Of a stretch of 5,337 nt of DNA, positions 1 to 5,337 are shown piece by piece. This DNA is from Dechloromonas sp. (GTDB lineage Bacteria > Pseudomonadota > Gammaproteobacteria > Burkholderiales > Rhodocyclaceae). Under the pieces are notes generated by a model that was not told where the DNA came from, did no database searches, and was given only the letters and a program-made list of their open reading frames with translations. Position 1 is the first letter of the stretch; every line of letters starts with the position of its first letter. The stretch lies in the NCBI GenBank assembly GCA_017302355.1, contig JAFLDQ010000202.1:1-5337 (forward strand), given 5' to 3'. The translations under genes were made by a program, and so were the position numbers.

Positions 1-817
1 GGTTCCGGAACGAACCCATGTAGCCGATCGGCGCATCGAGCCAGACGTAGAAATACTTGCCCGGCGCGTCGGGAATCTCGAAGCCGAAGTAGGGGGCGTC
101 GCGCGAAATGTCCCAGTCGGTCAGTTTGTTCTCGCCGGGGGCGCCCAGCCATTCCTGCATCTTGTTGGCGGCTTCCGCCTGCAGGACGCCGTTGTCGCGG
201 CTCGTGTAGCGGCGCAGGAAGGCCTCGCAGCGCGGGTCGGAGAGCTTGAAGAAATAATGCTCGGAGGCGCGCAGCTCGGGCTTGGCGCCGGAGATCGCCG
301 AGTACGGGTTCTTTAGGTCGGTCGGCGCATAGGCGGCCCCGCACACCTCGCAGTTGTCGCCATACTGGTCGGCGGCGCCGCACTTCGGGCATTCGCCCTT
401 GATGAAGCGGTCGGGCAGGAACAACTGCTTGACCGGGTCGAAATACTGCTCGATGGTGCGCGTCTCGATCAGCCCGGCGCCGCGCAGCTTGCGGTAGATG
501 TCGTCGGCGCAGGCGCGGGTTTCGGCGGAGTGGGTCGTGTAGTAATTGTCGAAGCCGACCAGGAAGCCGGCGAAGTCGCGCGCGTGCTCGCCATGGACGC
601 GGGCGATCAGGGCTTCCGGCGTGATGCCCTCCTGCTCGGCGCGCAGCATGATCGGCGTCCCGTGCGTGTCGTCGGCGCAGACATACCAGCACTCGTTGCC
701 GCGCATCTTCTGGAAGCGCACCCAGATGTCGGTCTGGATGTACTCGACGAGATGGCCGAGATGAATGGCGCCGTTGGCGTACGGAAGTGCGGAGGTGACG
801 AGAATCTTGCGCGACAT
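1..817 (-). CDS. metG: Methionyl-tRNA synthetase, N-terminal part (cut by left window edge)
   Basis: Charges tRNA-Met and initiator tRNA with methionine using ATP, in the cytoplasm; class I aminoacyl-tRNA synthetase. I translated the minus strand from the ATG at 817-815, which gives 272 residues open to the edge. The start [16 protein letters not shown] is the family's typical N-terminus, with the HIGH-type ATP motif HLGH at residues 19-22. A CPKCG...CEVCG zinc knuckle has cysteines at 143, 146, 156 and 159, the four-cysteine form of the E. coli-type enzyme. [13 protein letters not shown] lies just before the edge. The KMSKS motif and anticodon-binding domain (the family usually has about 550-700 residues) lie outside the window. 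No strong Shine-Dalgarno precedes the ATG, but conserved protein sequence begins there, so the start is well supported. It is divergent from mrp. Identity is very secure. Confidence 0.97.
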   Translation of the reverse strand, partial: MSRKILVTSALPYANGAIHLGHLVEYIQTDIWVRFQKMRGNECWYVCADDTHGTPIMLRAEQEGITPEALIARVHGEHARDFAGFLVGFDNYYTTHSAETRACADDIYRKLRGAGLIETRTIEQYFDPVKQLFLPDRFIKGECPKCGAADQYGDNCEVCGAAYAPTDLKNPYSAISGAKPELRASEHYFFKLSDPRCEAFLRRYTSRDNGVLQAEAANKMQEWLGAPGENKLTDWDISRDAPYFGFEIPDAPGKYFYVWLDAPIGYMGSFRN

Positions 818-848
818 GGGTAGGCGGCCGGAACGAAAATAAGCACTG

Positions 849-854
849 ATTTTA
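849..854 (-). promoter_or_regulatory. Candidate -10 box for metG
   Basis: Read on the minus strand this is TAAAAT, five of six bases of the sigma70 -10 consensus, 31 bp upstream of the metG ATG. It would place the transcript start near 842 and give a leader of about 25 nt. I see no good -35 hexamer at 16-18 bp spacing, so the call rests on the -10 alone. Confidence 0.35.
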
Positions 855-885
855 CCGCGAGCCTCCCGCCAAACGGGGTTTGCGG

Positions 886-891
886 TATACT
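886..891 (+). promoter_or_regulatory. Candidate -10 box for mrp
   Basis: TATACT matches five of six bases of the sigma70 -10 consensus and stands out in GC-rich DNA. Transcription would begin near 897-900, giving a leader of about 45 nt before the mrp ATG. The bases 16-18 bp upstream are C-rich and do not resemble TTGACA, so the promoter may be weak or activator-dependent. It points away from the metG -10 box, and the two promoters would share the same roughly 50-bp core. Confidence 0.45.
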
Positions 892-935
892 GTAGCAAAT
901 TGCTCGGGTATTTCCCCGGCCGTCCTTTCCAAACC

Positions 936-939
936 GGAG
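936..939 (+). promoter_or_regulatory. Ribosome binding site deciding the mrp start
   Basis: GGAG lies 5 bp before the ATG at 945. It favours that ATG over the in-frame TTG at 900 as the translation start. Confidence 0.7.
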
Positions 940-944
940 TCTCC

Positions 945-2036
945 ATGAGTCTTACAGAACAGCAGATCAGGACCGCCCTCGCTGGCGCGGTCGACCCCAA
1001 TACCGGCAACGATTTCGTCGCCGGCAAGTCGCTGAGGAATGTCAAGGTCGATGGCGACGACGTCTCCTTCGACATCGAGCTCGGCTATCCGGCAAGGACG
1101 CAGATCGATACCATCCGCAAGCAGGTCATCGCCGCCGTGCGCACGCTGCCGGAAGTCGGCAACGTGTCGGCGAATGTCTACTCGAAAATCGTCGCCCATT
1201 CGGTGCAACTCGGTGTCAAGCTGCTGCCCGGCGTGCGCAATGTCATCGCCGTCGCCTCCGGCAAGGGCGGCGTCGGCAAGAGCACGACCGCGGTCAACCT
1301 GGCGCTGGCGCTCGCCCAGGAAGGCGCCCGCGTCGGCATCCTCGACGCCGACATCTACGGTCCGTCGCAACCGCAGATGCTGGGTCTCGCCGGCCAGCAG
1401 CCGGAGTCGCGCGACGGCCAGAGCATGGAGCCGCTGGAGGCCTACGGCATCCAGGCGATGTCGATCGGCTTCATGGTCGATGTCGAGACGCCGATGGTCT
1501 GGCGCGGCCCGATGGTGGCGCAGGCCCTTGACCAGCTGCTTGGCCAGACCAACTGGCACGACGTCGATTACCTGATCGTCGACATGCCTCCAGGCACTGG
1601 CGACATCCAGTTGTCGCTCGCCCAGAAGGTGCCGGTGACCGGCGCGGTGATCGTCACGACGCCGCAGGACATCGCCCTGATCGACGCGCGCAAGGGGCTG
1701 AAAATGTTCGAGAAGGTCAATGTCCCGATCCTCGGCATCGTCGAAAACATGAGCATCCACATCTGCTCGAAGTGCGGCCACGAGGAGCACATCTTCGGCG
1801 AGGGCGGCGGCGAGCGCATGGGCAGGGATTACGATGTCGATCTTCTCGGCAGTCTGCCGCTGGAAATGGCCATCCGCGAGATGACCGATGGCGGCAAGCC
1901 GACCGTCGTCGGCGCACCCGATTCGCGGACGGCGGAAATCTACCGCGCCATCGCCCGCCGCATCGCGGTCAAGATCGCCCGGAAGGCCAAGGACATGACG
2001 TCGAAGTTTCCGAATATCGTCGTGCAGAACACCTGA
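945..2036 (+). CDS. apbC: Mrp/ApbC/NBP35-family iron-sulfur cluster carrier ATPase
   Basis: Cytoplasmic P-loop ATPase (also called mrp) that, in studied members, binds a labile [4Fe-4S] cluster at a dimer interface and passes it to apo-proteins. The protein has 363 residues, normal for the long Mrp form. Residues 1 to about 90 form a MIP18/DUF59-type domain. Next come the deviant Walker A GKGGVGKS (106-113), LDADIYGPS (133-141), DMPPGTGD (213-220) and the cluster-binding CSKC (Cys274, Cys277). All key residues are present. The ATG at 945 is preceded by GGAG at 936-939 with 5-bp spacing and begins [12 protein letters not shown], a typical start; the frame runs on upstream to a TTG at 900, which lacks such support. 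It is divergent from metG, a neighbourhood I know from other proteobacteria, and is ended by the hairpin at 2059-2083. Family assignment is secure; client proteins cannot be told from sequence. Confidence 0.96.
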   Translation: MSLTEQQIRTALAGAVDPNTGNDFVAGKSLRNVKVDGDDVSFDIELGYPARTQIDTIRKQVIAAVRTLPEVGNVSANVYSKIVAHSVQLGVKLLPGVRNVIAVASGKGGVGKSTTAVNLALALAQEGARVGILDADIYGPSQPQMLGLAGQQPESRDGQSMEPLEAYGIQAMSIGFMVDVETPMVWRGPMVAQALDQLLGQTNWHDVDYLIVDMPPGTGDIQLSLAQKVPVTGAVIVTTPQDIALIDARKGLKMFEKVNVPILGIVENMSIHICSKCGHEEHIFGEGGGERMGRDYDVDLLGSLPLEMAIREMTDGGKPTVVGAPDSRTAEIYRAIARRIAVKIARKAKDMTSKFPNIVVQNT

Positions 2037-2058
2037 TTCTTTGTACGATGCAGCCAGC

Positions 2059-2083
2059 AAAGGCGGGTGAATTCCCGCCTTTT
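2059..2083 (+). terminator. Intrinsic terminator after mrp
   Basis: A perfect 9-bp stem (AAAGGCGGG at 2059-2067, CCCGCCTTT at 2074-2082) has a 6-nt loop TGAATT. The descending arm ends in TTTT followed by CCTT. It begins 22 bp after the mrp stop codon. This is a textbook Rho-independent terminator for mrp and separates it from the downstream membrane-protein genes. Confidence 0.9.
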
Positions 2084-2193
2084 CCTTGCGTCGACCGCCG
2101 CGGTGTCATTGAAGCTTGGCCCCATCGATTCAACCTGGTTTCCGTTTTCCGGCAACTGCACGTCGTCCGATCCCGGGGGCGGTTGAGACTGCC

Positions 2194-2222
2194 TTGATCC
2201 AGAGTTAACCCTTGCGCATCAT
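2194..2222 (+). promoter_or_regulatory. Candidate promoter for the membrane-protein cassette
   Basis: TTGATC (2194-2199, four of six -35 bases) is 17 bp from CATCAT (2217-2222, four of six -10 bases). Spacing is ideal but both boxes are mediocre. The start would be near 2229, about 20 nt before the ATG at 2249. A promoter is expected between the mrp terminator and the cassette, which adds weight. It could also be chance. Confidence 0.3.
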
Positions 2223-2234
2223 GAAAAATTCATG
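2220..2234 (+). repeat. Short inverted repeat overlapping the candidate -10 box
   Basis: CATGAA (2220-2225) and TTCATG (2229-2234) are perfect reverse complements around AAA. The dyad overlaps the proposed -10 and start site of the cassette and is AT-rich in GC-rich DNA, so it could be an operator half-site pair. Six-bp arms are short enough to occur by chance. Confidence 0.3.
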
Positions 2235-2248
2235 GATGCTTCCCCACC

Positions 2249-3061
2249 ATGACGAACGCGCTATTCAGAGCCTTGGCCTGGCTTCAACTTGCTTTGAGCG
2301 TGGCGCTGCTGGCATGCGTGGCATGGGCATACGCGCAATTCGGCATGTCCTTGGGGCAATCCCTTCGTTCGGCTGCCGCGACGATGGTTTCAACTGCCAG
2401 GGTCATTGCCATGACCGCCGAGACGGTTCAGGCAAACGATAAACTTCTCGACGATGCGCAAGCGTTGATGAAATCGACGCGCCAACTCGTCGAGGAACTT
2501 CGGGGCACGGCATTGAATAACGCCGCGCTTGCGCCAAAATATGCCGAAGGGATGCAGGGCGTTGCCGGTTTGCTGGGAAGCGCCGCAAATTCGTTCGCGT
2601 CCCTTGGCGATGGACTGATGTTTTCCGTACCGACCAAGGTGGAACTGGATGGCATTCGCCCCATCGTCGTGATGACACGCCCGCTTGAGCCTCAAGGAAC
2701 GGCGATGAAACGCACTGCTTCCGACCTCAAGGCAAGCGCCGTCGCTCTCCAGACACTATCGACCTCGATTGCAAGGGATGGGCAGAACATGGCCAAGGCA
2801 ATCGTCGATACCAGCAGCAAAGCCATCAAGTTGCTCGACGGTAGCGAGATGATGGTGAACCGCATACGCAGCCAGGACTTGCCGAGCGCCGTAGCCGAGC
2901 TGCGAGGCGCCGCGGAACAATTGGACTCCTTGAGTTCGCAGCTTGACATGGCCGACAAGCTGCCTGATTGGCTGCTTGCCGCCGGGTTGCTGTTGGCGGT
3001 ATGGTGCTTCCTCAACAGCCTCGGCCAGCTCCGTCTCCATTTCCTCCACGACCGGAAGTGA
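2249..3061 (+). CDS. Unrecognised two-span membrane protein with long helical domain
   Basis: I do not recognise this 270-residue protein. It has one hydrophobic span near the N-terminus (about residues 8-30) and a second near the C-terminus (about 240-258), ending in a short basic tail LRLHFLHDRK. Between them lie about 200 residues that look mostly helical and rich in Ala, Ser, Leu, Gln and Asp, like the sensing region of a chemoreceptor, but with no HAMP or signalling domain. A proline-bearing segment at about 127-150 (VPTKVELDGIRPIVVMTRPLE) breaks the helical pattern. N-in topology would put the long domain in the periplasm. The ATG at 2249 is the first start after an in-frame stop at 2222-2224 and leads straight into the first span, though no clear ribosome binding site precedes it. 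The next gene starts 11 bp after its stop. Sampled GC is lower than in mrp. Coding status is good; function is unknown. Confidence 0.82.
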   Translation: MTNALFRALAWLQLALSVALLACVAWAYAQFGMSLGQSLRSAAATMVSTARVIAMTAETVQANDKLLDDAQALMKSTRQLVEELRGTALNNAALAPKYAEGMQGVAGLLGSAANSFASLGDGLMFSVPTKVELDGIRPIVVMTRPLEPQGTAMKRTASDLKASAVALQTLSTSIARDGQNMAKAIVDTSSKAIKLLDGSEMMVNRIRSQDLPSAVAELRGAAEQLDSLSSQLDMADKLPDWLLAAGLLLAVWCFLNSLGQLRLHFLHDRK

Positions 3062-3072
3062 GGTTTCTTGTC

Positions 3073-3906
3073 ATGGCCACCTTGAAGCGGCTCTTCGCGC
3101 CGTTGCTCCTCGTTGCCGTACTGGTTGTTTCCTGGACTTCGCCGCTGGACAAGTGGTCGACGGAACAGGTCGATAGCGGATTGAAGCGCGCGCTGGTGAC
3201 CTTCGCTACCGCGCGAACGCTCAACGCGGTGATTTCGGTCGCGCAGGGAACCGACGTGGCCTTCGAGCCGGGCGGCGTGGGGGTGAAATTCGCACCGGGA
3301 GAACTTCTCGATCCGATCAACGATCTGGTCGAGAAGTTTTCGACGCTGATGCTCTTCGCGAGCATTTCGTTCGGCATCCAGAAGATTCTGATCGAAGTGG
3401 GCGGGAGTCCCATGGTTTTCGCGGCCCTGGCTTCGGCTGCGGTCCTGTGGTCAGTTCTGTGCGTTGCGGGATGGCGGATTCCGGAGTGGTGTTCGAAACT
3501 GCTGGTAATCGCCCTCGTCCTGCGCTTTGCCGTTCCGCTGGCGACGATCGGTTCCCATGGACTGTTCGATGGACTGCTGGCAAAGAAATATGAATCAAGT
3601 CAGGCTCTGCTGGACTCGGCGGCAAAGGATGCCAACAATTTGAGCGGGTCGAATGCAAAACCGCCTGAAAGCCAGGGCATGCTGGATTTGCTGAAGTCGA
3701 AGGTGCCCGACTTCAACATCGAAGAACGGACGCGGCGCTTCAAGGAGGTCGCCGAGCGCTGGGCCGAGAACATGGTCGACCTGATGGTGGTCTTTCTGCT
3801 CCAGACATTGATCTTCCCGCTCTTGCTGCTATGGGGCATGCTGAGTTTTGCCAAGAGCATGCTGCTTCAGTTCCCGCCAGACGTCCATTTCGACAAGGCG
3901 CCTTGA
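3073..3906 (+). CDS. Unrecognised polytopic membrane protein, about five spans
   Basis: A 277-residue inner-membrane protein I cannot name. Hydrophobic spans fall at about residues 7-23, 89-108, 114-134, 141-163 and 234-260. Two soluble stretches stand out: 24-88, containing ARTLNAVISVAQGTDV and FAPGELLDPINDLVEKFS just before the second span, and a charged, mostly helical 164-232. The 46-95 stretch reads like a conserved signature, and I have an impression of similar hypothetical proteins in other proteobacteria, which I cannot verify here. The ATG at 3073 is chosen because GAGG at 3060-3063 sits 9 bp upstream, overlapping the preceding stop, and because it opens directly into the first span; the longer frame back to 2968 overlaps the previous gene and reads as a shadow. 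The 11-bp gap suggests co-translation with the preceding gene. It has no enzyme motif that I can see. It could be a partner of the two-span protein; that is inference. Confidence 0.85.
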   Translation: MATLKRLFAPLLLVAVLVVSWTSPLDKWSTEQVDSGLKRALVTFATARTLNAVISVAQGTDVAFEPGGVGVKFAPGELLDPINDLVEKFSTLMLFASISFGIQKILIEVGGSPMVFAALASAAVLWSVLCVAGWRIPEWCSKLLVIALVLRFAVPLATIGSHGLFDGLLAKKYESSQALLDSAAKDANNLSGSNAKPPESQGMLDLLKSKVPDFNIEERTRRFKEVAERWAENMVDLMVVFLLQTLIFPLLLLWGMLSFAKSMLLQFPPDVHFDKAP

Positions 3907-3944
3907 GCCGCCGCTGCCGCCACGGTCGGGATCGATTCCCGAAA

Positions 3945-3950
3945 AGGGGG
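3945..3950 (+). promoter_or_regulatory. Ribosome binding site for the 102-aa protein
   Basis: AGGGGG, 5 bp before the ATG at 3956, selects this start. The reading frame otherwise extends upstream to 3848, inside the preceding gene. Confidence 0.65.
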
Positions 3951-3955
3951 TGCTG

Positions 3956-4264
3956 ATGAGCGCCGATGACCTCGTCGCCGGAACGATGCTGATGGTTGGC
4001 CTTGGGCTCTACTACGTCGCTCGCAGGCGCGTGTTCAACCGGCGCAACGAATATGGCCGGGAGGTGTTTGCCTCCTATTCCGCAAAGCTGATCGCGCGTG
4101 CCGGTGACGCGGTGCTGATCGTGCTGGCGCTTGTTCTCGGCCTGACGGGCCTGTTATTTCTTGCCTTTGAACATCCGGACTCATGGTTCGGGATCGTCCT
4201 GATCCCTCTGGGTTGGCTGGTATTTGTCGGCTATGTGCCGTTTGCCCGGCGCCCGCCGAAATGA
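3956..4264 (+). CDS. Small unrecognised membrane protein, three spans
   Basis: A 102-residue protein with hydrophobic spans at about residues 7-22, 50-72 and 77-96. A basic segment follows the first span (ARRRVFNRRN, about 22-31) and the C-terminus is basic (ARRPPK), which suggests that both the loop and the C-terminus are cytoplasmic. A Shine-Dalgarno AGGGGG at 3945-3950 lies 5 bp before the ATG at 3956; an in-frame GTG at 3950 would add only two residues. It begins 49 bp after the previous stop, so co-transcription is plausible but less tight than between the first two cassette genes. Its GC is high (about two thirds in a sampled line), unlike the two genes before it. I do not recognise a family. 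It may be unrelated to the pair upstream. Confidence 0.72.
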   Translation: MSADDLVAGTMLMVGLGLYYVARRRVFNRRNEYGREVFASYSAKLIARAGDAVLIVLALVLGLTGLLFLAFEHPDSWFGIVLIPLGWLVFVGYVPFARRPPK

Positions 4265-4291
4265 CCCGCGTTTGGAGGTTTCACCGATCTT

Positions 4292-4307
4292 TCGCGGTCG
4301 ACCGCGA
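4292..4307. repeat. Perfect 16-bp palindrome
   Basis: TCGCGGTCGACCGCGA equals its own reverse complement. It starts 28 bp after the stop of the 102-aa gene. As RNA it would fold to a 6-bp stem with loop TCGA, but no T-run follows on either strand, so it is not a classic terminator. It could be a binding site for a dimeric protein or a 3'-end stabilising stem. Confidence 0.6.
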
Positions 4308-4536
4308 CAGGCGAGCGGAATTGGCCGGCTTTCCCGGTCATCGGGCCGAACGCCCGAGAGGATCTGCCTAGCGGACCGGAATAAGGGTCAGGGGAGCAGT
4401 GTTGGCCCGTGTCACCGCCTTCTTCGCTTGAAGACGCGAGGTTGCAGTGGCTTGGTCAAGAACTGCCGATGGAATGGCAGGCCGCTGACGATCCGCATCC
4501 AACAGGCGCCGGCCGGCCGCACTCCCTGCTTCGAAC

Positions 4537-4565
4537 CGGCGACCGGCAGCGAACTGCCGGCGCCG
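4537..4565 (-). terminator. Strong GC hairpin downstream of ppdK, without U-tract
   Basis: Arms CGGCG-A-CCGGCAG (4537-4549) and CTGCCGGCGCCG (4554-4565) pair over 12 bp with a single bulged base at 4542. On the minus strand the loop is TTCG, a tetraloop sequence, although closed by G-C and not the optimal C-G. It lies about 80 bp past the ppdK stop. No run of Ts follows on either strand, so it may be a Rho-assisted 3' end or a stabiliser and not a true intrinsic terminator. Confidence 0.45.
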
Positions 4566-4645
4566 ACCCGCGATCTCCTTCGCACGGGCCGGAACCGCGG
4601 GAGGCCGGAAGTGCGCTGCCCTGGCTGTGGACGTGGCGCGCCCGG

Positions 4646-5337
4646 TCAGGCGCTCTCGTCCAGGGCCGCCTGGGCGGCCGCCAGGCGGGCAAGCGGCACC
4701 CGGAACGGCGAGCAGCTGACGTAATCAAGCCCGGTGCGATGGAAGAATCCGACCGAGGCCGGGTCGCCGCCGTGCTCGCCGCAGACACCCAGCTTGATGC
4801 CCGGACGGGCCGAACGACCCTTTTCGACGGCCATCCTGACCAGCAGGCCGACGCCTTTCTGGTCGATCGACTGGAAGGGATCCTGCTCGTACATGCCGTC
4901 CTTCAGGTAACTTGGCAGGAACTTGCCGGCGTCGTCGCGCGAGAAGCCCATGGTCATCTGGGTCAGGTCGTTGGTGCCGAACGAGAAGAACTCGGCCTGC
5001 TGGCCGATGCTGTCGGCGATCAGCGCGGCGCGCGGAGTCTCGATCATCGTGCCGAGCAAGTAGTCGAGCTTCTCGCCGCGCTCGGCGAAGACCGCTGCCG
5101 CCGTCTGGCGGATGACCTTGGCCTGGGCGTTGAATTCCCGCACGGTTCCCACCAGGGGGATCATGATTTCCGCCTTGACGTCGATACCCCTGGCCTTCAT
5201 GTTCAGGCCGGCTTCGAGGATCGCGCGGGCCTGCATCTCGGTGATTTCGGGGTAGGTGATGCCGAGGCGGCAGCCGCGATGGCCCATCATCGGGTTGAAT
5301 TCGTGCAGATCGTCGACCCGCATCTTGATCACCCCCA
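4646..5337 (-). CDS. ppdK: Pyruvate phosphate dikinase, C-terminal part (cut by right window edge)
   Basis: Interconverts pyruvate + ATP + Pi and PEP + AMP + PPi through a phosphohistidine carrier; cytoplasmic, at the pyruvate/PEP node. About 229 C-terminal residues are visible, the PEP/pyruvate-binding TIM barrel; the nucleotide-binding and phosphohistidine domains lie off the right edge (full length is about 900 aa). Numbering from the codon at 5332-5330, [14 protein letters not shown] spans 12-25, [10 protein letters not shown] holds the metal ligand Glu98, [11 protein letters not shown] holds Asn121 and Asp122, and VCGEHGGDP holds the catalytic Cys184. The spacing Glu-24-Asp-62-Cys equals that recalled for Clostridium symbiosum PPDK (Glu745, Asp769, Cys831). 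CGEHGGDP separates it from PEP synthase and from PTS enzyme I. The TGA stop is at 4648-4646. The real start is outside the window. The gene converges on the membrane-protein cassette. Confidence 0.96.
   Translation of the reverse strand, partial: GVIKMRVDDLHEFNPMMGHRGCRLGITYPEITEMQARAILEAGLNMKARGIDVKAEIMIPLVGTVREFNAQAKVIRQTAAAVFAERGEKLDYLLGTMIETPRAALIADSIGQQAEFFSFGTNDLTQMTMGFSRDDAGKFLPSYLKDGMYEQDPFQSIDQKGVGLLVRMAVEKGRSARPGIKLGVCGEHGGDPASVGFFHRTGLDYVSCSPFRVPLARLAAAQAALDESA

Larger units (their letters stand above)
4265..4645. other. 381-bp stretch with no convincing gene between convergent genes
   Basis: It lies between the stop of the 102-aa gene and the stop of ppdK on the opposite strand. 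The open frames crossing it are Arg/Pro/Gly-rich and look like GC-rich non-coding translation. It holds a perfect palindrome (4292-4307), a weak 5-bp dyad TCTTC/GAAGA (4421-4434), a GGAATAAGGGTCAGGG string (4378-4393) and a strong hairpin (4537-4565). No tRNA or transposase is visible. It probably carries the 3' ends of both transcripts. Confidence 0.6.

Noticed and set aside
530..846. Open frames on both strands over the metG region
   Set aside because: They overlap the conserved N-terminus of MetG in other frames and have low-complexity translations. The MetG frame has the HLGH and zinc motifs.
852..2060. Long open frame (402 codons) antisense to mrp
   Set aside because: It mirrors the mrp gene. 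The translation is rich in Arg, Asp, His and Ala with no recognisable domain, as expected from the antisense of a GC-rich gene, while the plus frame encodes an intact, conserved Mrp.
2401..2416. Inverted repeat GGTCAT-TGCC-ATGACC
   Set aside because: It lies inside the 270-aa coding sequence and is short, with no regulatory context. It is likely chance.
4261..4371. 36-codon frame whose ATG overlaps the stop of the 102-aa gene (ATGA)
   Set aside because: The overlap looks like translational coupling, but the peptide is Arg-rich, has no span or motif, and resembles random translation of GC-rich DNA. I would reconsider it only if it is conserved in relatives.
4525..4548. CTTCGAACCGGCGACC, resembling the reverse of a tRNA T-arm
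   Set aside because: The minus strand gives GCCGG-TTCGAAG-CAGGG, whose arms do not pair, and no anticodon or D-arm is found nearby. It is not a tRNA.
4224..4724. 166-codon plus-strand frame across the gene-free stretch into ppdK
   Set aside because: It starts inside the 102-aa gene and ends inside the convergent ppdK. The Arg/Gly/Pro/Cys-rich translation has no family features.
4912..5115. Plus-strand Arg-rich frame over ppdK
   Set aside because: It is a shadow of the conserved ppdK frame, with a translation dominated by Arg and Ser.

Overview
The window looks like chromosomal DNA of a GC-rich proteobacterium. A betaproteobacterium, perhaps of the Rhodocyclales type, is my best guess. This rests on the protein style of MetG, Mrp and PpdK, on GC-rich codon use and on the divergent metG/mrp pair. 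It is an inference; the sequence alone does not fix the taxon.

Layout. Positions 1-817 (minus strand) hold the N-terminal 272 residues of methionyl-tRNA synthetase (metG), cut by the left edge. A compact 127-bp divergent region (818-944) separates it from mrp/apbC (945-2036, plus strand), an intact P-loop iron-sulfur cluster carrier with an N-terminal MIP18-type domain. A clear intrinsic terminator follows mrp at 2059-2083. Next, on the plus strand, come three closely spaced genes for membrane proteins I cannot name: 270 aa (2249-3061), 277 aa (3073-3906) and 102 aa (3956-4264). A 381-bp stretch (4265-4645) without a convincing gene holds a perfect 16-bp palindrome and a strong imperfect hairpin. 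Convergent to the cassette, 4646-5337 (minus strand) is the C-terminal part of pyruvate phosphate dikinase (ppdK), cut by the right edge.

How the parts relate. The flanks are housekeeping: translation (MetG), Fe-S cluster delivery (Mrp) and pyruvate/PEP interconversion (PpdK). The middle cassette is bounded by the mrp terminator on the left and by convergent ppdK on the right, so it is probably its own transcription unit. Its first two genes are 11 bp apart. Gene 1 is a two-membrane-span protein with a long helical domain between the spans. Gene 2 is a roughly five-span protein with a distinctive Gly/Pro-containing segment before its second span. Gene 3 is a small three-span protein. Sampled lines of the first two genes have visibly lower GC (about 48-58%) than mrp (about 68% in one sampled line), while the third gene is GC-rich. 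The cassette is the most interesting unexplained part of the window, and its function cannot be read from the sequence.
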